This document shows, piece by piece, positions 26,928 to 35,828 of a stretch of DNA of 64,000 bases. Under the pieces are notes generated by a model. The model ran no database searches and was not told the origin of the DNA. It saw nothing but the letters and a program-made list of their open reading frames with translations. A program made the position numbers and the translations under genes. This stretch comes from Dyadobacter tibetensis Y620-1 (GTDB lineage: Bacteria > Bacteroidota > Bacteroidia > Cytophagales > Spirosomataceae), in contig NZ_AZQN01000003.1 in assembly GCF_000566685.1 (NCBI RefSeq), positions 1 to 64,000 on the forward strand. Reading direction: 5' to 3'. Position 1 is the stretch's first letter. Every line of letters starts with the position of its first letter.

Positions 26928-27389
26928 TTAAGGATTCAGTCCAATTTGGATTTCGGTGATATGGTTGTCTGGATTTTGGAAATCCATTCGCAAATATAAT
27001 TCTCTGTTAATGCCGCTGGGTTGAAGGCCCTTTATTTGGATTTGCTCCAACATGGAGCCATAGGTGGGGCCCAGCAGTTCCCAGGAGCCCTGCAGGCGTT
27101 GCGCTTTATAATGAAATGCGGGGAGGGTTTTTATTTCAAAGGGGCCGGCCTGCCATGGCTCTTCGGGTGGGGTGATGGGAATGGCAATGGTAAGGGTAAA
27201 TTCCGTATCCGGATGCCCATCGACCCCATTATAAATCCAGTAAACCGGACCTACTACTTCTAAGCCAGTATTTGCGGCGACCTTGTAAAGTTCTTTCGCT
27301 ACGTTTCTCACGTAGGCGCCCAGACCTTTAAGATTGGTTTTAGTGACAAAACATAAAACGGACATTGGGGGGCTATACGATATATTCAT
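26928..27389 (-). CDS. GyrI-like small-molecule-binding domain protein
   Basis: 153 residues, cytoplasmic. Resembles the stand-alone GyrI/AraC effector-binding domain: GAYVRNVAKELYKVAANTG, then VYWIYNGVDGHPDTEFTLTI and a late YGSMLEQIQIKG. Such proteins bind hydrophobic or cationic ligands, or in some cases inhibit gyrase. No DNA-binding domain is attached. It sits just upstream of tag, so a link with DNA damage is possible but unproven. Confidence 0.75.
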   Translation of the reverse strand: MNISYSPPMSVLCFVTKTNLKGLGAYVRNVAKELYKVAANTGLEVVGPVYWIYNGVDGHPDTEFTLTIAIPITPPEEPWQAGPFEIKTLPAFHYKAQRLQGSWELLGPTYGSMLEQIQIKGLQPSGINRELYLRMDFQNPDNHITEIQIGLNP

Positions 27390-27419
27390 GGCTAATAATT
27401 TGATTTAGATCTGGCCACA

Positions 27420-27469
27420 AAATAAAAATCCACTGCTGACAACCCTATGTCAGTAGTGGATTTTTATTT
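27420..27469 (-). terminator. Hairpin terminator after the kdsA-PAP2 pair
   Basis: The arms at 27420-27440 and 27449-27469 form a 21-bp stem with one G-T pair around an 8-bp loop, with flanking A/T runs. The right arm overlaps the last codons of the PAP2 gene, so the stop codon is inside the hairpin. Confidence 0.8.
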
Positions 27470-28165
27470 TTTTCTAATTTGTTTGACCTTCATTTTTAAC
27501 CAGGGGTAGCTGATGTATACGACCTTGGTAGCCGCAATGCCTATACCAGCACCCATCAACACATCGGAGAGCCAGTGTTCATGGTTCATAATCCGCAGGG
27601 CACCAACTGCAGAGGCTGTTCCGTATCCACCAATGCTATACAGTACGCTTCTTTGCCCATATTCCTCATGTAAAAGCTGTGCATTGGTAAAGGCTGTAGC
27701 ACTGTGGCCGGAAGGGAAGGATTGATAGTCTTTTCCATTAGGGCGTTGCTTGTCTACCAGGCGCTTCAAACTTTGGGTGGCTGCCTGTGCGATCACATTG
27801 GATAATATAGCCAGTACGACCTGGTCGCCCAAATCGTGCTTCCCTTTTACACCGGCCGCAGCCAACCCCAAGCTGACCACTCCCGGCGCCCACACCAGAT
27901 AGTCGTCGGCCTTGGTATGGAAGGAGGGGTGGGCGTCATAGACCCGATCGTTGAGCTGGCGGCTTATCTTACCCTGCACCACCAGGCTGGCCATGGCAAG
28001 CGTAGCAGGGGGAATCGCATCCATGGGCTTTACTACCCACAGGGTGGAGTCGGCCTGGGCCTGGGCATGTCCTCCTCCAAGCAGCATCAGGCACAGCAAC
28101 AGGGACCATAGCAAACCTAAGGACGTGGAATGGCCTCCAGGGGCTGTGTCCATGAGCGACTTCAT
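27464..28165 (-). CDS. PAP2-family phosphatase
   Basis: 233 residues with an N-terminal signal or anchor (about 15-38, ending AQAQA). Seen: the three PAP2 phosphatase motifs KRLVDKQRP, PSGHSATAF and HEHWLSDVLMGAGIG. Members dephosphorylate lipid phosphates such as undecaprenyl pyrophosphate or phosphatidic acid at the membrane. The gene overlaps kdsA by four bases (ATGA type), so it is translationally coupled to it and may serve envelope synthesis. Confidence 0.92.
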   Translation of the reverse strand: MKSLMDTAPGGHSTSLGLLWSLLLCLMLLGGGHAQAQADSTLWVVKPMDAIPPATLAMASLVVQGKISRQLNDRVYDAHPSFHTKADDYLVWAPGVVSLGLAAAGVKGKHDLGDQVVLAILSNVIAQAATQSLKRLVDKQRPNGKDYQSFPSGHSATAFTNAQLLHEEYGQRSVLYSIGGYGTASAVGALRIMNHEHWLSDVLMGAGIGIAATKVVYISYPWLKMKVKQIRKK

Positions 28166-28974
28166 CGTATAGCTTCCCGGACCCTTACCAACTTTTCCAA
28201 TAAAGCTTCCAGCTGATCCAGGGGAAGCATATTAGCCCCATCCGACTTGGCTTCTGAGGGGTTGGGGTGGGTTTCTATAAATAAACCATCGGCACCCACA
28301 GCGATAGCCGCTTTAGCAATGGTCTCGATTAGTTTGGGCTTGCCTCCCGTTACCCCAGAGGCTTGGTTTGGCTGTTGTAAGGAATGGGTGCAATCCATAA
28401 TCACGGGCACCTCAAATGAGCGCATTTCTGGAATGTTGCGAAAGTCTACGATGAGGTCGCCATATCCGAAGCTATTACCACGGTCGGTGAGCATGACTGG
28501 AGCCGCAGGGTTGGTCTCTTTTATTTTGTCTACTGCAAAGCGCATGGAGGCCCCAGATAGGAATTGACCTTTCTTGACGTTGACGGCTTTTCCTGTTGCG
28601 GCAGCCGCGGCTAGTAGCTCTGTTTGTCGACACAAAAATGCAGGAATCTGTAATACGTCCACATATTCAGCAGCCATGGCTGCTTCGGGCGACTCATGAA
28701 TGTCGGTAACGGTGGGTATGCCGAAAGTATCGCCCACCTCTTTTAGGATTTTTAGGGCTTTTTCGTCCCCTATCCCTGTGAAGGAATCTACCTTGGTTCT
28801 ATTGGCTTTTCGGTAGGAACCTTTGAAAATATAAGGTATTTTGAGTCGGTTGGTCAGGGTTGCAATTTGCTCGGCAATGCGCAGGGCCATATCCCGGCCT
28901 TCTATAGCGCAAGGGCCTGCCATAAGGATGAATTGAGGCGAATCCTGATTTTTTAATTTGGGAATATCCAACAT
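28162..28974 (-). CDS. kdsA: 3-deoxy-8-phosphooctulonate synthase
   Basis: 270 residues. Condenses phosphoenolpyruvate with arabinose 5-phosphate to give KDO 8-phosphate for lipopolysaccharide. Seen: FILMAGPCAIEGRD, PYIFKGSYRKANRTKVDSF, VTDIHE, IPAFLCRQTELL, TDRGNSFGYGDLIVDFR and DGLFIETHPNP. Full length. It implies a Gram-negative outer membrane with KDO. First gene of the pair with PAP2. Confidence 0.97.
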   Translation of the reverse strand: MLDIPKLKNQDSPQFILMAGPCAIEGRDMALRIAEQIATLTNRLKIPYIFKGSYRKANRTKVDSFTGIGDEKALKILKEVGDTFGIPTVTDIHESPEAAMAAEYVDVLQIPAFLCRQTELLAAAAATGKAVNVKKGQFLSGASMRFAVDKIKETNPAAPVMLTDRGNSFGYGDLIVDFRNIPEMRSFEVPVIMDCTHSLQQPNQASGVTGGKPKLIETIAKAAIAVGADGLFIETHPNPSEAKSDGANMLPLDQLEALLEKLVRVREAIR

Positions 28975-29142
28975 TTGTGTCTTGTTTCAGTAAATTAAAA
29001 AGTTTTGCGAATGTACGCTAATCCCGCTTGTTACGAGCACTTTTAGACGATTTCTTGGTACATAATGGCCCTAACGAATGGTTTAGCTTTTTTTTATTTT
29101 TTGCTATCATCGGGCAATAAAAATAATGGAACCAAAAAATTT

Positions 29143-29173
29143 TTGACAAAGTGATCTTAAATATCTTTCTTTG
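29143..29173 (+). promoter_or_regulatory. Putative acpP promoter
   Basis: TTG at 29143-29145 (in TTGACA), then 16 bp, then TATCTTTC with a further TTTG at 29170-29173. This resembles the Bacteroidota -33 TTG / -7 TAnnTTTG layout, about 35-40 bp before the acpP ATG. The spacing is slightly short, so the assignment is tentative. Confidence 0.35.
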
Positions 29174-29203
29174 TTGCGATTTTAACCAAAATGTGTTTAC
29201 AAA

Positions 29204-29440
29204 ATGTCAGCAATTGCAGAAAGAGTTAAGCAAATTATCGTCGAGAAACTTGGCGTTGAAGAGTCGGAAGTAACGCAAGAAGCTAACTTCCAAAATGACT
29301 TGGGAGCAGACTCTCTAGATACCGTTGAATTGATCATGGAATTTGAGAAGGAATTTAATCTATCTATCCCTGACGATCAAGCCGAAAACATTGGTACAGT
29401 TGGTCAGGCTGTAGCATATTTGGAAGAAAACGTGAAGTAA
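29204..29440 (+). CDS. acpP: Acyl carrier protein
   Basis: 78 residues, acidic. Carries growing acyl chains on a 4'-phosphopantetheine arm attached to S37 in the [10 protein letters not shown] motif. Full length and typical. It is followed by fabF after 43 bp and rnc, the classic acpP-fabF-rnc order. Confidence 0.98.
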   Translation: MSAIAERVKQIIVEKLGVEESEVTQEANFQNDLGADSLDTVELIMEFEKEFNLSIPDDQAENIGTVGQAVAYLEENVK

Positions 29441-29483
29441 TTCCCGTCCAAACCAATAACATGTTTCTCTTCAGTCCCTTTTT

Positions 29484-30737
29484 ATGAGTTTTAAGCGAGT
29501 TGTAATTACAGGAATGGGTGCATTAACACCCATTGGCAATGATGTTTCTACCTACTGGAAAAATTTAGTAGCCGGCGTTAGCGGTGCCGCACCTATCACT
29601 AGGTTCGATGCCGAAAAGTTCCGTACTAAGTTTGCCTGTGAAGTTAAAGGTCTGGACATTCACGATTACATTCCGCGTCAGGAAGCCCGTAAAATGGATC
29701 CTTTCACGCAGTATGCAGTTATTGTCTCTGATGAGGCCATGAAAGACGCCGGCTTTGGCGAAGGTTCGCTAAACCTCGACAAAGCCGGTGTTATCTGGGG
29801 CTCAGGAATCGGAGGGTTAAAAACCTTTGAGGATGAGGTTTTGAACTTCGCTGCCAACAACATGACCCCCCGGTTTAATCCCTTCTTTATTCCGAAGATG
29901 ATTGCAGACAGCGCCTCTGGGGTGTTGTCTATTCGTCACGGCTTTAGAGGGCCTACCTTCATTACTGTTTCGGCTTGTGCTTCGGCTACCAATGCCCTTA
30001 TAGATGCCTTTAACTATATTCGGTTAGGCATGATGGATGTTTGTATTTCGGGTGGTTCCGAGGCCGCAGTTACCTGCGCCGGAGTGGGTGGGTTCAATGC
30101 CCTGAAAGCCCTTTCGGAGCGTAACGATTCTCCTCAAACGGCCTCAAGACCTTACGATAAGGATCGGGATGGTTTCGTACTGGGAGAAGGTGGTGCCGCC
30201 ATTATTCTCGAAGAATATGAGCATGCAAAGGCACGCGGTGCAAAAATTTATGCTGAAATGGTGGGTGCTGGCATGTCTTCCGATGCCTATCATATCACAG
30301 CCCCACATCCCGATGGGCTGGGAGCTTATAATGTCATTAAAAATGTGGTCGAGAGTGCTGGTATTAAGCCTGAGCAAATCGACTATATTAATACCCACGG
30401 TACCTCTACACCGCTTGGTGACCCTCAGGAACTGAAGGCTATTGAGCAATTTTTTGGAGATCATGCTCCAAAAATTAATATCAGTTCTACCAAGTCCATG
30501 ACCGGACATTTATTGGGTGGAGCCGGGGCAATTGAGGCTGCAGCCTGTATTATGGCTATTCAGGACCAGATTGTTCCTCCTACTATCAACCACTTTACGG
30601 CTGATCCTACCATAAATCCTGATTTGAACCTTACCTTTAATAAGGCTCAAAAAAGACAGGTTAACTACGCTTTGAGCAATACCTTTGGATTTGGTGGACA
30701 TAATGCTTCCGTTATTTTCAAAAAATTAGAAAGCTGA
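29484..30737 (+). CDS. fabF: 3-oxoacyl-[acyl-carrier-protein] synthase II
   Basis: 417 residues. Elongating condensing enzyme of type II fatty acid synthesis. Complete Cys-His-His triad: C165 in VSACASATN, H305 in NTHGTSTPLGD, H342 in KSMTGHLLGGAG. GFGGHNAS near the C-terminus is also typical. Follows acpP directly and precedes rnc by 13 bp. Confidence 0.98.
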   Translation: MSFKRVVITGMGALTPIGNDVSTYWKNLVAGVSGAAPITRFDAEKFRTKFACEVKGLDIHDYIPRQEARKMDPFTQYAVIVSDEAMKDAGFGEGSLNLDKAGVIWGSGIGGLKTFEDEVLNFAANNMTPRFNPFFIPKMIADSASGVLSIRHGFRGPTFITVSACASATNALIDAFNYIRLGMMDVCISGGSEAAVTCAGVGGFNALKALSERNDSPQTASRPYDKDRDGFVLGEGGAAIILEEYEHAKARGAKIYAEMVGAGMSSDAYHITAPHPDGLGAYNVIKNVVESAGIKPEQIDYINTHGTSTPLGDPQELKAIEQFFGDHAPKINISSTKSMTGHLLGGAGAIEAAACIMAIQDQIVPPTINHFTADPTINPDLNLTFNKAQKRQVNYALSNTFGFGGHNASVIFKKLES

Positions 30738-30750
30738 TTACTTTAATATC

Positions 30751-31497
30751 TTGACCAAACGAATTCTTCAACCGATACTAGCACTTTTTAGCCCAGGCAG
30801 GGCTGAAGATAAGGTATTCAAGGAGTCGATTGCTCATGTGATTGGCGCGCGCCCTTCTAACCTGGGTGTCTATCAGCTTGCTTTTTTGCATACTTCTGCA
30901 TCTCGGGAAACGGCTATCCAGGGCTTTCGTGAGTCTAACGAGCGTCTGGAGTACTTAGGTGATGCCGTGCTGGGTATGGTGGTAGCCGAATTCCTCTTTA
31001 CCAAATACCCATATAAGGATGAGGGATTCCTTACCGAAATTCGCAGTAGAATAGTAAACCGGGAATCGCTTAACCAGATTTCCCGCAAACTGGGTTTAGA
31101 TAAGCTGATTGAGTATGATGGAAACCATCGAGGCATGTCGCCCCGGTCTTCTATGTATGGCGATGCGCTTGAGGCTTTCCTGGGAGCTATCTATCTTGAC
31201 AAGGGTTTTCGCTTTACCCGCAGTTTTATTATTGGTAAACTCCTTACCCACTACGATCTGGAGAGTATCATCCAGAATAATATTAACTTCAAAAGCCTCA
31301 TCATCGAGTGGGCGCAACGGGAAGGGAAAGATATTCGCTTCGAGATATTAGAAGAACGTGGTACACGCCATCACCGCGAATTTATCTCCCAAATCCTTGT
31401 CAATGACGAGCCCTTCGCCCAAGGCAATGGCTTTACCAAGAAGAAGGCGGAACAGTCGGCCTCTGAAAAAGCCTGTGGATTGCTCGAGCTCAGATAG
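30751..31497 (+). CDS. rnc: Ribonuclease III
   Basis: 248 residues. Cleaves double-stranded RNA in rRNA and mRNA processing. Seen: the signature NERLEYLGDAVL (63-74), metal ligands D71 and the second acidic motif GDALEAFLGAIY (137-148), and a C-terminal double-strand RNA-binding domain (about 178-248). The start is TTG at 30751: the first in-frame ATG falls after the signature, so a non-ATG start is required. Downstream of fabF in the usual order. Confidence 0.95.
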   Translation: MTKRILQPILALFSPGRAEDKVFKESIAHVIGARPSNLGVYQLAFLHTSASRETAIQGFRESNERLEYLGDAVLGMVVAEFLFTKYPYKDEGFLTEIRSRIVNRESLNQISRKLGLDKLIEYDGNHRGMSPRSSMYGDALEAFLGAIYLDKGFRFTRSFIIGKLLTHYDLESIIQNNINFKSLIIEWAQREGKDIRFEILEERGTRHHREFISQILVNDEPFAQGNGFTKKKAEQSASEKACGLLELR

Positions 31498-31874
31498 CTC
31501 TCCGTAATCGAACAAAGCCAGCTTCCCGGTTACTCCATGGAGATGTGCGGAGTTTTGGGCCTTTTGAATCCTACATCATTTTATGCAGGGATCCGTTTTT
31601 ATGCAGGGATCCATTTCTACAATCCATCTTAGGCTGTTCACTGCCCATAATCGGCAGTCGAACTCCCGCATCATCTCTGCTCTTCTTGGCGCATTCAGAT
31701 GAGGAGAGTTTATCATTTAACGACAATATGTCATTAATTGTGCTAGTATTGCATATTTATATGACATAATGGCATATAAATTATGGTTTCTTGTTAATGG
31801 TATGGAAGTTGAATAATGCCATATATCCTGACAAAAGGATTCAATTGGTAATTAAACATAAAACATTTCATATC
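31498..31874. other. Intergenic region upstream of hsp20
   Basis: 377 bp between rnc and the small heat shock gene. It contains two copies of tttatgcagggatcc (31580 and 31598, 18 bp apart) and an AT-rich segment with the inverted half-sites TATGTCA (31727-31733) and TGACATA (31762-31768). The latter may act as an operator for the hsp20 gene. No convincing open frame or RNA gene. Confidence 0.5.
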
Positions 31875-32306
31875 ATGAGCACATTAGTAAAATCGCATTT
31901 TTCGACTCCTGGATATCTAAACACTGTATTAGGAAAAGAACTTTTTAAAGAGTTTGGTAATGCGGGAATCGCCCCTCAGCATCCGGCTGTCAATGTTTTG
32001 GAAAGTAAGGAAAGTTTTCTGATTGAGCTTGCGGCTCCGGGCTTTCAGAAATCAGATTTCAAGTTAAATTTAGAGCGTCAGGTATTGACCATTTCCCTGC
32101 AAAAAGAAGAAGAAAACCAGGATGGAGAGATGAAGTATACCCGACGGGAATATACTTTAAAATCCTTTGAGCGTTCGTTCAATCTGCCCCAGAGCATCGA
32201 CGGGGATAAGATTTCAGCTACCTATGAAGCGGGAATTCTGCGGGTGAACTTACCCAAGAAGGAGGAGGCTAAAGAGAAGCCCGCCCGGGAAATTGAAATT
32301 CAGTAA
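31875..32306 (+). CDS. Small heat shock protein (Hsp20/alpha-crystallin)
   Basis: 143 residues from the ATG at 31875. The longer frame opens with a TTG at 31791 and adds residues unlike the family, so the later ATG is chosen. The alpha-crystallin domain spans about 38-135: PAVNVLESKESFLIELAAPG, FKLNLERQVLTIS, RREYTLKSFERSF and a C-terminal AGILRVNLPK. An ATP-independent holdase chaperone. Single gene with its own hairpin terminator. Confidence 0.93.
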   Translation: MSTLVKSHFSTPGYLNTVLGKELFKEFGNAGIAPQHPAVNVLESKESFLIELAAPGFQKSDFKLNLERQVLTISLQKEEENQDGEMKYTRREYTLKSFERSFNLPQSIDGDKISATYEAGILRVNLPKKEEAKEKPAREIEIQ

Positions 32307-32334
32307 GGGAAAACTTTGCGCAATTAATTTTTTA

Positions 32335-32370
32335 AATAGGGTGTTATTTTATAAAATAGCACCCTATTTT
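32335..32370 (+). terminator. Terminator hairpin after hsp20
   Basis: The arms aaatagggtg (32335-32344) and caccctattt (32361-32370) are perfectly complementary, with pairing extending inward through ttattt/aaatag. The following sequence is only moderately T-rich. Confidence 0.65.
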
Positions 32371-32556
32371 AGGCTTTGGGCCTCTTTAACGCCAAAGTCT
32401 GGAGGACAAGAAGGTCAAGTATCTTAATGACAGGCATATGGAATGATTTTTGCCTACGTTTATCATGTTAAATTATGTTAAACGCCACTAAGTAAGGAAT
32501 ATAATGCGCAGAGTTTGACGTTATAGTTTTAGAAAATTTAAACCCCAACGAAAAAT

Positions 32557-34089
32557 ATGAAAACAAATTGGAAGGCTCTGGTATTGGTTGGGTTTCTTTC
32601 GAGTGCCACAACCTTAGCCGGATTCAAACTATTAAATGATAATGAAACTGACGTAATATTAAAAGAAGCCCAAGGGAGCTCCCTGGCTCAGTTTACGTCG
32701 GCAGGTGCCCCTGCTGGGTCCCCTGGTGACTTTGTATATGCTGCTGAAGCCACCACGCCTACAGTTGTGCATATCAAATCGACTATATCCCGGCAGCAGT
32801 CCTCCAGAGGTCAGCAACAGTTTCCAGATTTTCTCCGTGATTTTTTTGGTGAGGAATTTGGAGGCGGGGGTCGCAGTCCGCAGCCATCAGTAGGTACAGG
32901 ATCAGGAGTGATTATTAGTGGAGATGGATATATTGTTACTAATAATCACGTGATTGAAGGTGCTCAGGAAGTGGAGGTAACGCTGCATAATAAAGCTAAG
33001 TTCCGGGCTAAAGTAATCGGTACTGATCCTTCTACGGACATTGCTGTTATTAAGGTTGAGGCTAAGGATCTTCCCGCCATAACTTTAGGGAACTCAGATG
33101 CCATCAAGGTAGGAGAATGGGTAGTAGCCGTGGGTAATCCTTTTAACCTGGAATCTACGGTAACAGCGGGTATTGTAAGTGCTAAGGGTCGCGGGCTTGG
33201 TATTATTGGGTCGGGTCGTAGGTATCAGAATGCTACCCCGGCCTCTCTACAGAATGATGACTCACCACTGGAATCCTTTATTCAAACCGATGCAGTTGTG
33301 AACCCTGGAAATAGTGGGGGAGCATTGGTAAACTTAAAAGGGGAGCTGGTGGGCATAAACACGGCCATAGCCAGTCCTACCGGAAGTTTTGCAGGCTACG
33401 CGTTTGCGGTACCCTCTAGTATTGTAAAAAAAGTTTCTACAGACCTCATTAAATATGGAACCGTTCAAAGAGGTTATCTGGGAATATCCCTCGGAGATCT
33501 GGATAGCCAGAAGGCTGAAGAATATGGGGTAAAGGTGTCGGATGGAGTATATGTACGTGAGTTTACCGAAAATAGCGCTGCGAAGGCTGGTGGAGTCAAT
33601 AAAGGGGATGTCATAGTGAAAGTAGATGGACGTGAGATCCATTCAATCCCTCAACTGCAACAGTCCATCGGTTTGCACAAACCTGGGGATAAGGTGAATC
33701 TGACCGTGAATCGTGACGGCAAGGAGAAGGAAATTACCGTAACACTAAGGAATCGTACCGGTGGGTCTGAAATCCTTAAAAAGGATGAAGTAGCCGAGGT
33801 TATGACCGTTTTAGGGGGTGAATTTTCTGACCTGAGCAAGGCAGAACGGGAAAGACTCAGCCGCTATAAGCATAATGGAGGTGTAAAAATTGCCTCCGTA
33901 ACCGGAGGGAAGCTAGCTCGTACTGGAGTAGAACCTGGTTTTGTTATCACCAAGGTGAATGGACGTGCAGTAAACAGCGTAAAGGAACTGAAGAGTGCAT
34001 TAGCTGGCAAGGAAGATTCTATGGTACAGTTCGAAGGACTTTACCTGGACTCTCCATATGATGTCTTCTCCTTCGGTTTCCGATTGTAA
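32557..34089 (+). CDS. Do/HtrA-family serine protease (DegP/DegQ-like)
   Basis: 510 residues, exported (N-terminal signal or anchor about 7-24). Protease domain with full triad H131 (TNNHVIEG), D161 (STDIAVIKV) and S253 (NPGNSGGAL). Two PDZ regions follow: about 300-395 (RGYLGISLGDL, VYVREFTENSAAKAGG) and about 420-508 (GVKIASVTGGKLARTGVEPG). It degrades or refolds damaged periplasmic proteins. It lies next to the hsp20 gene but with its own 250-bp upstream region, so independent expression is likely. Confidence 0.95.
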   Translation: MKTNWKALVLVGFLSSATTLAGFKLLNDNETDVILKEAQGSSLAQFTSAGAPAGSPGDFVYAAEATTPTVVHIKSTISRQQSSRGQQQFPDFLRDFFGEEFGGGGRSPQPSVGTGSGVIISGDGYIVTNNHVIEGAQEVEVTLHNKAKFRAKVIGTDPSTDIAVIKVEAKDLPAITLGNSDAIKVGEWVVAVGNPFNLESTVTAGIVSAKGRGLGIIGSGRRYQNATPASLQNDDSPLESFIQTDAVVNPGNSGGALVNLKGELVGINTAIASPTGSFAGYAFAVPSSIVKKVSTDLIKYGTVQRGYLGISLGDLDSQKAEEYGVKVSDGVYVREFTENSAAKAGGVNKGDVIVKVDGREIHSIPQLQQSIGLHKPGDKVNLTVNRDGKEKEITVTLRNRTGGSEILKKDEVAEVMTVLGGEFSDLSKAERERLSRYKHNGGVKIASVTGGKLARTGVEPGFVITKVNGRAVNSVKELKSALAGKEDSMVQFEGLYLDSPYDVFSFGFRL

Positions 34090-34111
34090 TATTCAGATGA
34101 TAAATCATCCT

Positions 34112-34141
34112 AGCCCGGAGCACTTGCTTCGGGCTTTTTTT
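34112..34141 (+). terminator. Rho-independent terminator after the Deg protease gene
   Basis: agcccggag-cacttg-cttcgggct stem (one G-T pair) followed by a run of T, 22 bp past the stop codon. Confidence 0.85.
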
Positions 34142-34312
34142 ATGGGCTAAAAGTTGAAGCAGTCGCACTGTTATCGAAAACGGCTCCCTGTTAACAACCT
34201 AAACAGTCTCCAGAAGCAGGGGTATACCTTAAAATATTAGTCATGGGGTTAAGAGTAAATACTTGATTTATCGTCCTCTACAATAGTACAGTTCACTATT
34301 TGATATTTTATC

Positions 34313-35455
34313 GTGTTGAAAATTTCCGTTTTAAAAGAGACCAAAGCCTTTGAGAGAAGGGTGGCTCTTACACCTTCCTTGGTGAAATCGCTGGTCAAAT
34401 CAGGCTTTACCTGCACCCTGGAAACTGGAGCAGGCGAGCAGTCCTATTTTTCGGATGCTTCCTACGTGGAGGCTGGTGCTGAAATTGTTTCGACGGCTCA
34501 GGCCGCTCTCGCTGAGGCCGAAATTGTCTTAAAGGTGAATGCACCTACATTAGAAGAGGTTGCTTATATGAAGGAAGGATCGGTGCTGATCGCCTATCTA
34601 TACGCCTATACCATTCCCGAGGTGCTGGAACAGCTAAATGCCCGCCGAATTTCTGCATTTTCAATGGATGCCGTTCCGCGTATTTCCCGAGCTCAGAAAA
34701 TGGATGCACTTAGCTCTCAGGCCAACCTGGCAGGTTATAAGGCTGTTTTGTTAGGAGCCAATGCTTTGGGTAAAATATTCCCGCTGATGATGACTGCGGC
34801 CGGAACCATTACCCCTTCCCGGGTACTGGTGTTTGGGGCAGGGGTAGCGGGTCTACAGGCCATCGCCACGGCCAAGCGGCTTGGAGCCGTTGTGGAGGCA
34901 ACCGATGTACGTGCCGAGACCAAGGAACAGGTAGAGTCTCTGGGTGGACGCTTCCTGACCGTTGAAGGAGCCGAAGGCGTGCAGGTTGAAGGTGGTTATG
35001 CCAAAGAAGTTTCGGCCGACTATCTTCAAAAGCAACAGGCATTAATCAAACAGCGTATTAAAGAGGCCGATATTGCTATTACGACTGCATTGGTTATCGG
35101 TAAAAAAGCACCCGTCTTAATCACCGAGGAAATGGTGAAACTGATGAAACCTGGCTCCGTCATCGTCGACATGGCCGTAGAGTCGGGAGGAAACTGCGCA
35201 CTTAGTGTTTTCGGTGAAACGGTAGTAGCTCATGGGGTTACCATAATAGGAGCGCCCAACATGCCCTCCTTATTACCCGTGAATGCCAGTGAGCTTTATG
35301 CTAAAAATATCTCTACCCTTCTGCTTCATTTGGCTACCTCTGAAGGCTTTAAATGGGAGATGGACGAAGAGGTTACCAGGGGAAGCCTTATCACCCACCA
35401 GGGGGCACTGGTTCATGACTTTACCAAGGAGATATTAGCTAAGGCCAAAGTTTGA
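34313..35455 (+). CDS. pntAA: NAD(P) transhydrogenase subunit alpha, part 1
   Basis: 380 residues, the soluble NAD(H)-binding domain I. Seen: ALTPSLVKSLVKSGF, SFSMDAVPRISRAQ-like SMDAVPRISRAQKMD, SSQANLAGYKAV, the Rossmann motif GAGVAGLQAIATAKRLGA and VDMAVESGGNC. The start is GTG at 34313 (or the next codon, TTG), because no ATG lies before the conserved N-terminus. It ends four bases before a frame shared with the next gene. It is the first gene of the three-gene proton-translocating transhydrogenase operon. Confidence 0.95.
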   Translation: MLKISVLKETKAFERRVALTPSLVKSLVKSGFTCTLETGAGEQSYFSDASYVEAGAEIVSTAQAALAEAEIVLKVNAPTLEEVAYMKEGSVLIAYLYAYTIPEVLEQLNARRISAFSMDAVPRISRAQKMDALSSQANLAGYKAVLLGANALGKIFPLMMTAAGTITPSRVLVFGAGVAGLQAIATAKRLGAVVEATDVRAETKEQVESLGGRFLTVEGAEGVQVEGGYAKEVSADYLQKQQALIKQRIKEADIAITTALVIGKKAPVLITEEMVKLMKPGSVIVDMAVESGGNCALSVFGETVVAHGVTIIGAPNMPSLLPVNASELYAKNISTLLLHLATSEGFKWEMDEEVTRGSLITHQGALVHDFTKEILAKAKV

Positions 35456-35508
35456 AGTCCAGGGCAGTCCCCGATGATATCATCATTCCACCATTTAAGC
35501 ATACCATC

Positions 35509-35790
35509 ATGTCAATCGAGAATTTTATATTTTTACTTTATATCCTGGTGTTGGCCAGTTATTGCGGTTTTGAACTAATTGCCAAAGTTCCTCCAACGCT
35601 GCATACGCCCCTAATGTCGGGTTCCAATGCAATTTCCGGTATCACTATTGTTGGTGCAATACTCTGTATTCAAGAAGGAGAATACAGTAAATACATGGGT
35701 ATGGTCGCCCTTGTTTTTGCTACGATCAACGTCGTAGGAGGCTATGCCGTCACCGACCGCATGTTACAAATGTTTAAAAAGAAAAAGTAA
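35509..35790 (+). CDS. pntAB: NAD(P) transhydrogenase subunit alpha, part 2
   Basis: 93 residues from ATG at 35509; a TTG at 35452 would extend it to 112, but the extra residues are not family-like. Small membrane subunit with three helices: FIFLLYILVLASYCGFELI, the conserved VPPTLHTPLMSGSNAISGI and a third helix ending NVVGGYAVTDRMLQMF. In E. coli this part is fused to pntA, whereas a separate gene as here is common in Bacteroidota and alphaproteobacteria. Confidence 0.93.
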   Translation: MSIENFIFLLYILVLASYCGFELIAKVPPTLHTPLMSGSNAISGITIVGAILCIQEGEYSKYMGMVALVFATINVVGGYAVTDRMLQMFKKKK

Positions 35791-35828
35791 TTCTTCTTTA
35801 GCTATCCTTCAAACTGCTTTTAACATCC

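Noticed and set aside
31545..31769. 74-codon plus-strand frame upstream of hsp20
   Set aside because: It runs through the tandem 18-bp repeat and the AT-rich leader, with repeated residues created by the repeat and no known motif. Regulatory DNA is a better reading.
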